Origin: Flavobacterium plurextorum
Lineage (GTDB): Bacteria > Bacteroidota > Bacteroidia > Flavobacteriales > Flavobacteriaceae
Direction of reading: 5' to 3'
DNA: 64,000 nt
Assembly: GCF_002217395.1 (NCBI RefSeq)
Contig: NZ_MUHD01000005.1
Coordinates: forward strand, 92,399-156,398
The notes under the pieces were generated by a model, which was not told the DNA's origin, ran no database searches, and saw only the letters and a program-made list of their open reading frames with translations. A program made the translations under genes and the position numbers. Positions 61,013 to 64,000 of the stretch are shown here, piece by piece (the stretch's first letter is position 1; every line of letters begins with the position of its first letter).

Positions 61013-61942
61013 ATGAAATTTCCAAAAGTTCACTCTTTAGAAGAAATTGCAAATTTGCTTAACTGCGAATTTATTGGTGATAAAAACTTTCCCGTTTTAG
61101 GCATGAACGAAATTCATGTTGTAGAACCAGGAGATATCGTTTTTGTTGACCACCCGAAGTATTATGACAAAGCTTTACAATCTGCCGCGACTATTGTTTT
61201 AATTAATAAAAAAGTCGATTGTCCAGAAGGTAAAGCTCTTTTAATTTCTGATGATCCTTTCAGAGATTTTAATACGTTAACCAAACATTTTAGACCTTTT
61301 CAAGCGACAACTGTATCGATAGCACTTTCTGCAACTATTGGAGAAGGAACTGTTATTCAGCCTAACTGTTTTATTGGAAACAATGTTACTATTGGTAAAA
61401 ACTGTTTAATACATCCAAACGTTACTATTTATGATCATACCGTAATTGGAGATAATGTTATGATTCATGCAGGAACTATACTAGGAGCTGATGCTTTTTA
61501 TTATAAAAAACGTCCTGATGGATTTGATCAGTTAATTTCTGGCGGTAGAGTAGTAATTGAAAATAATGTTGGAATAGGAGCGCTTTGTACAATTGACAAA
61601 GGTGTTACTGGAGATACAACTATTGGAGAGGGGACAAAATTGGATAATCAAGTGCATGTTGGACATGACACAGTTATCGGAAAAAAATGTTTAATTGCTT
61701 CTCAAACTGGTATTGCCGGCTGTGTAATTATTGAAGATGAAGTGACTATTTGGGGACAAGTAGGTACAACAAGCGGAATCACAATTGGAGCAAAAGCGGT
61801 TGTAATGGGGCAGACAGGTGTTACGAAATCAGTAGAAGGAGGTAAGTCTTACTTTGGAACACCAATTGAAGAATCAAGAGAAAAGTTAAAACAATTAGCC
61901 AATATCAAAAAGATTCCTGAAATTCTAACTAAATTGAAGTAA
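61013..61942 (+). CDS. Second LpxD-like acyltransferase
   Basis: The 309-residue protein has the LpxD-type N-domain ([34 protein letters not shown]) and a beta-helix with the catalytic-type His in [14 protein letters not shown]. It is shorter than the first LpxD at the C-terminus. It is probably a UDP-sugar N-acyltransferase with a different role, since lipid A synthesis needs only one LpxD. It may act on another acylated amino sugar. The ATG follows directly on the tandem repeats, and the NTF2-like gene starts 2 bases after its stop. Confidence 0.88.
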   Translation: MKFPKVHSLEEIANLLNCEFIGDKNFPVLGMNEIHVVEPGDIVFVDHPKYYDKALQSAATIVLINKKVDCPEGKALLISDDPFRDFNTLTKHFRPFQATTVSIALSATIGEGTVIQPNCFIGNNVTIGKNCLIHPNVTIYDHTVIGDNVMIHAGTILGADAFYYKKRPDGFDQLISGGRVVIENNVGIGALCTIDKGVTGDTTIGEGTKLDNQVHVGHDTVIGKKCLIASQTGIAGCVIIEDEVTIWGQVGTTSGITIGAKAVVMGQTGVTKSVEGGKSYFGTPIEESREKLKQLANIKKIPEILTKLK

Positions 61943-61943
61943 T

Positions 61944-62306
61944 ATGTCTATAAAAGAGTTTGTTCAAAAATTTTATAAGTCGGATGCCTTAATTGATAGT
62001 GAAATTCTTAAAACGTATCTCCATCCTGAAGTTATTTTAGAGTGGAATAGCAGTAAAGGATATATTGAGATGAATCATGACTCAATGCTGGAAATGGCCA
62101 ATGAGCTAAGTCGAGCTTATGTTCGTTCAAAAGTACGAATCAGCCATATTATTGCTGAAGAAGATTTAGTTTCAGTACGTTATTCTCACTATGTAAAAAC
62201 AATTGAGAATCCTCGTGAAGAGATGCTGCTTGCGCATTTTTCTGCATTTTGGCAGATAAAAGATGACAAACTTTATAGAGGTTATCAGATGAGTCAATTT
62301 TCTTAA
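61944..62306 (+). CDS. NTF2-like (SnoaL-type) protein
   Basis: The 120-residue alpha+beta cone protein has the SnoaL/NTF2 pattern: IKEFVQKFYKSDALIDSEILKTYLHPEVILEWNSSKGYIEMN at the start, and later LVSVRYSHYVKTIENP and FWQIKDDKLYRGYQMSQFS. It might be an enzyme or a binding protein. It starts one base after the second lpxD stop, so it is coupled to that gene. Confidence 0.85.
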   Translation: MSIKEFVQKFYKSDALIDSEILKTYLHPEVILEWNSSKGYIEMNHDSMLEMANELSRAYVRSKVRISHIIAEEDLVSVRYSHYVKTIENPREEMLLAHFSAFWQIKDDKLYRGYQMSQFS

Positions 62307-62349
62307 TATTTTTTTGACAATAAAAGAGGCAAAATACATTACAAAACCT

Positions 62350-62357
62350 TATTTTTG
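62350..62357 (+). promoter_or_regulatory. -7 box of sucD
   Basis: TATTTTTG fits TAnnTTTG and lies 35 bases before the sucD start. No -33 TTTG is seen at the usual spacing. Confidence 0.4.
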
Positions 62358-62392
62358 CAACACAATTTTAAAAACTACATAAAATATATATC

Positions 62393-63265
62393 ATGAGTGT
62401 TTTAGTTAATAAAGATTCCAAAATAATTGTTCAAGGATTTACAGGGAGCGAAGGAACTTTCCACGCTTCTCAAATGATTGAGTACGGTACTAATGTTGTT
62501 GGTGGTGTTACTCCAGGAAAAGGAGGAACGAGTCATTTAGATCGTCCAGTTTTTAATACAGTAAAAGACGCTGTTGATCAAGCTGGTGCTGATACATCTA
62601 TCATTTTTGTACCGCCTGCTTTTGCTGCAGATGCAATTATGGAAGCTGCTGACGCTGGAATTAAAGTAATTATTGCTATTACAGAAGGAATTCCTGTAGC
62701 AGATATGATTAAAGCAAATAATTATGTTAAAGAAAGAAATTCTAGATTAATTGGACCAAACTGCCCAGGAGTTATTACTCCAGGTGAAGCTAAAGTTGGA
62801 ATTATGCCAGGTTTCGTTTTCAAAAAAGGTACAGTTGGAATTGTTTCTAAATCAGGAACTTTAACTTACGAAGCTGCTGACCAAGTTGTAAAACAAGGTT
62901 TAGGAATTACTACAGCTATCGGAATTGGTGGAGATCCAATCATTGGAACTACAACTAAAGAAGCTGTTGAATTATTAATGAATGATCCAGAAACTGAAGT
63001 AATCATTATGATTGGTGAAATTGGAGGTCAATTAGAAGCTGATGCTGCAAGATGGGTAAAAGCTGATGGTAACCGTAAGCCAGTTATTGGTTTTATCGCT
63101 GGAGAAACTGCTCCTGCTGGTAGAACAATGGGTCACGCAGGTGCTATTGTTGGTGGTTCTGATGATACAGCTGCTGCTAAAAAACAAATTATGAAAGACA
63201 ACGGTATTTATGTTGTTGATTCACCAGCTGAAATTGGTAAAAAAGTAAAAGAAGTACTTGGATAA
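62393..63265 (+). CDS. sucD: Succinyl-CoA ligase, alpha subunit
   Basis: The 290-residue protein has the CoA-binding Rossmann N-domain ([37 protein letters not shown]). The middle shows [21 protein letters not shown] and the phospho-His loop [11 protein letters not shown]. It makes succinyl-CoA/ATP in the TCA cycle with the beta subunit SucC, whose gene is not in the window. A strong terminator follows. The length is normal. Confidence 0.97.
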   Translation: MSVLVNKDSKIIVQGFTGSEGTFHASQMIEYGTNVVGGVTPGKGGTSHLDRPVFNTVKDAVDQAGADTSIIFVPPAFAADAIMEAADAGIKVIIAITEGIPVADMIKANNYVKERNSRLIGPNCPGVITPGEAKVGIMPGFVFKKGTVGIVSKSGTLTYEAADQVVKQGLGITTAIGIGGDPIIGTTTKEAVELLMNDPETEVIIMIGEIGGQLEADAARWVKADGNRKPVIGFIAGETAPAGRTMGHAGAIVGGSDDTAAAKKQIMKDNGIYVVDSPAEIGKKVKEVLG

Positions 63266-63294
63266 TCTTCAAGTTATTTAAAATAACAAATTCC

Positions 63295-63328
63295 AAAAAA
63301 GTCTCAATATCTTGTTGAGACTTTTTTA
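63295..63328 (+). terminator. Terminator after sucD
   Basis: A perfect 13-bp stem aaaaaagtctcaa/ttgagactttttt with a 7-base loop ends in T's, 30 bases past the sucD stop. Confidence 0.85.
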
Positions 63329-63409
63329 CATTTTTAAAATGTTGGAATATAAATTAAAAACTTAGCAACTTTGTGTCTCAGTATCTTAGGAGCTTAAAAA
63401 TAAAAAACG

Positions 63410-63838
63410 ATGAGTAAAGAATTAGAAAAGTTTAAATCAAGTAATAGTTTTACTTTTACTGTAAATGATAGTTTAGAGGAAGTTTGTAATGCTCCTGAAG
63501 GAAGTGCTGGGATTTTTGTAGTTTACGAAATTGATGGAGATGCAAAAGAGCTAATCATGGCAGGTTCTACAGGAACTGTGCAAAATGACGGAACTCTTAA
63601 AAGCAAAAGCGGAGGATTATACGATAAAATTGTAAATGGACACCAGTTTGCAAAAACTGGAAGAAAATACTCTTGGCCGGCGCAAATGAAATTAGAGAAT
63701 ATCTCTGTTCTTGAAGTAGTTTGGTATGAAACTTTTAATGCAGATGTAAAAGCAATTCCAACTGCTGTTGAAGGACAAGTTTTACAAAATTTCTTAGATG
63801 AAAACGGAAAATTACCAAGATGGAATGTTGCTTTCTAA
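63410..63838 (+). CDS. Unknown 142-residue protein, perhaps GIY-YIG-like
   Basis: I do not recognise the family. The protein is soluble with no signal. The pattern GIFVVYEIDGDAKELIMAGSTG...GLYDKIVNGHQFAKTGRKYSW...VVWYETF has the feel of a GIY-YIG fold, with a final AVEGQVLQNFLDENGKLPRWNVAF like the tail of such proteins. The usual YIG triplet is absent (MAG instead). It is expressed from its own unit between the sucD terminator and another terminator. Confidence 0.7.
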   Translation: MSKELEKFKSSNSFTFTVNDSLEEVCNAPEGSAGIFVVYEIDGDAKELIMAGSTGTVQNDGTLKSKSGGLYDKIVNGHQFAKTGRKYSWPAQMKLENISVLEVVWYETFNADVKAIPTAVEGQVLQNFLDENGKLPRWNVAF

Positions 63839-63863
63839 AAGCTGTTTCTTAATGTAAATTACC

Positions 63864-63892
63864 AAAGCCTTACTTTTAGTAAGGCTTTTTTA
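63864..63892 (+). terminator. Terminator after the 142-residue gene
   Basis: A perfect 11-bp stem aaagccttact/agtaaggcttt with a 3-base loop ends in a T tract. Confidence 0.88.
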
Positions 63893-64000
63893 TTGAGTTG
63901 ATGTAAAATTATTTGAGTAGTTTAAATCTTACTTTTTATTGTTTTGAAAGAATGAATATTTTTTTAACATTTATTTAAGAACGCTGACACAGTCTAAGTT

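Noticed and set aside
1..64000. tRNA, rRNA, prophage or transposase genes
   Set aside because: No sequence or protein in the window shows their conserved features.

Overview
The window reads as chromosomal DNA of a Flavobacterium-like member of the Bacteroidota. The evidence is low G+C, SusC/SusD and hybrid two-component proteins, PorX, a fused LpxC/FabZ, lipoproteins with short Bacteroidota-type lipoboxes, and promoters with the TAnnTTTG -7 box. I see no rRNA, tRNA, CRISPR array, prophage or insertion sequence with a transposase.

Region 1 (about 3.4-30.7 kb, minus strand) is a polysaccharide utilisation locus (PUL) for heparin/heparan sulfate. The strongest anchor is a close homologue of Pedobacter heparinase III (PL12 type, 25304-27280), followed by a diverged paralogue, a GH88 unsaturated glucuronyl hydrolase, SusC/SusD, a ROK sugar kinase overlapping a FucP/NagP-like permease, an S1 sulfatase, two tandem DUF4962-heparinase II/III lyases (PL15-like), a one-protein hybrid two-component regulator (HTCS), a DUF4861 protein and a gluconate-5-dehydrogenase-like reductase. 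Proposed flow: SusC/SusD bind and import chains; the lyases cut them to unsaturated oligosaccharides; the sulfatase removes a sulfate; GH88 frees the unsaturated uronate; the permease and ROK kinase take in and phosphorylate the amino sugar; and the reductase leads the uronate towards KDG. KduI/DhuI, KdgK, KdgA, NagA and NagB are not in the window. A 44-bp sequence shared upstream of the sulfatase operon and susC, at the same distance from a -7-like box, is a candidate HTCS operator.

Region 2 (1-3.4 kb) flanks the PUL: the 3' part of an MFS permease, and a two-gene lipoprotein unit with a HExxHxxGxxH metallopeptidase-like protein and a propeller-like protein. Related MITE-like repeats sit at about 0.8, 3.5 and 10.0 kb.

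Region 3 (30.9-55.5 kb) is mostly housekeeping and small accessory genes: an autoregulated-looking ArsR/SRPBCC/DoxX unit, a transglutaminase-like membrane protein, an orphan substrate-binding-like protein, DUF4265, VOC, DinB, nucleoside phosphorylase, SUI1, a 2OG-Fe(II) oxygenase, an E1 alpha-beta fusion dehydrogenase, a DUF885 lipoprotein, a quinone oxidoreductase with a Crp/Fnr regulator, a thioesterase, a DCC thiol oxidoreductase, a Smr-less MutS2, Ung, a DUF4258-like protein, alanine dehydrogenase, GNAT, TsaE and PorX (type IX secretion regulator).

Region 4 (55.7-64 kb, plus strand) is a conserved core cluster: HD phosphohydrolase, lpxD, lpxC/fabZ, lpxA, efp, a second lpxD, an NTF2-like protein, sucD and one unknown protein.
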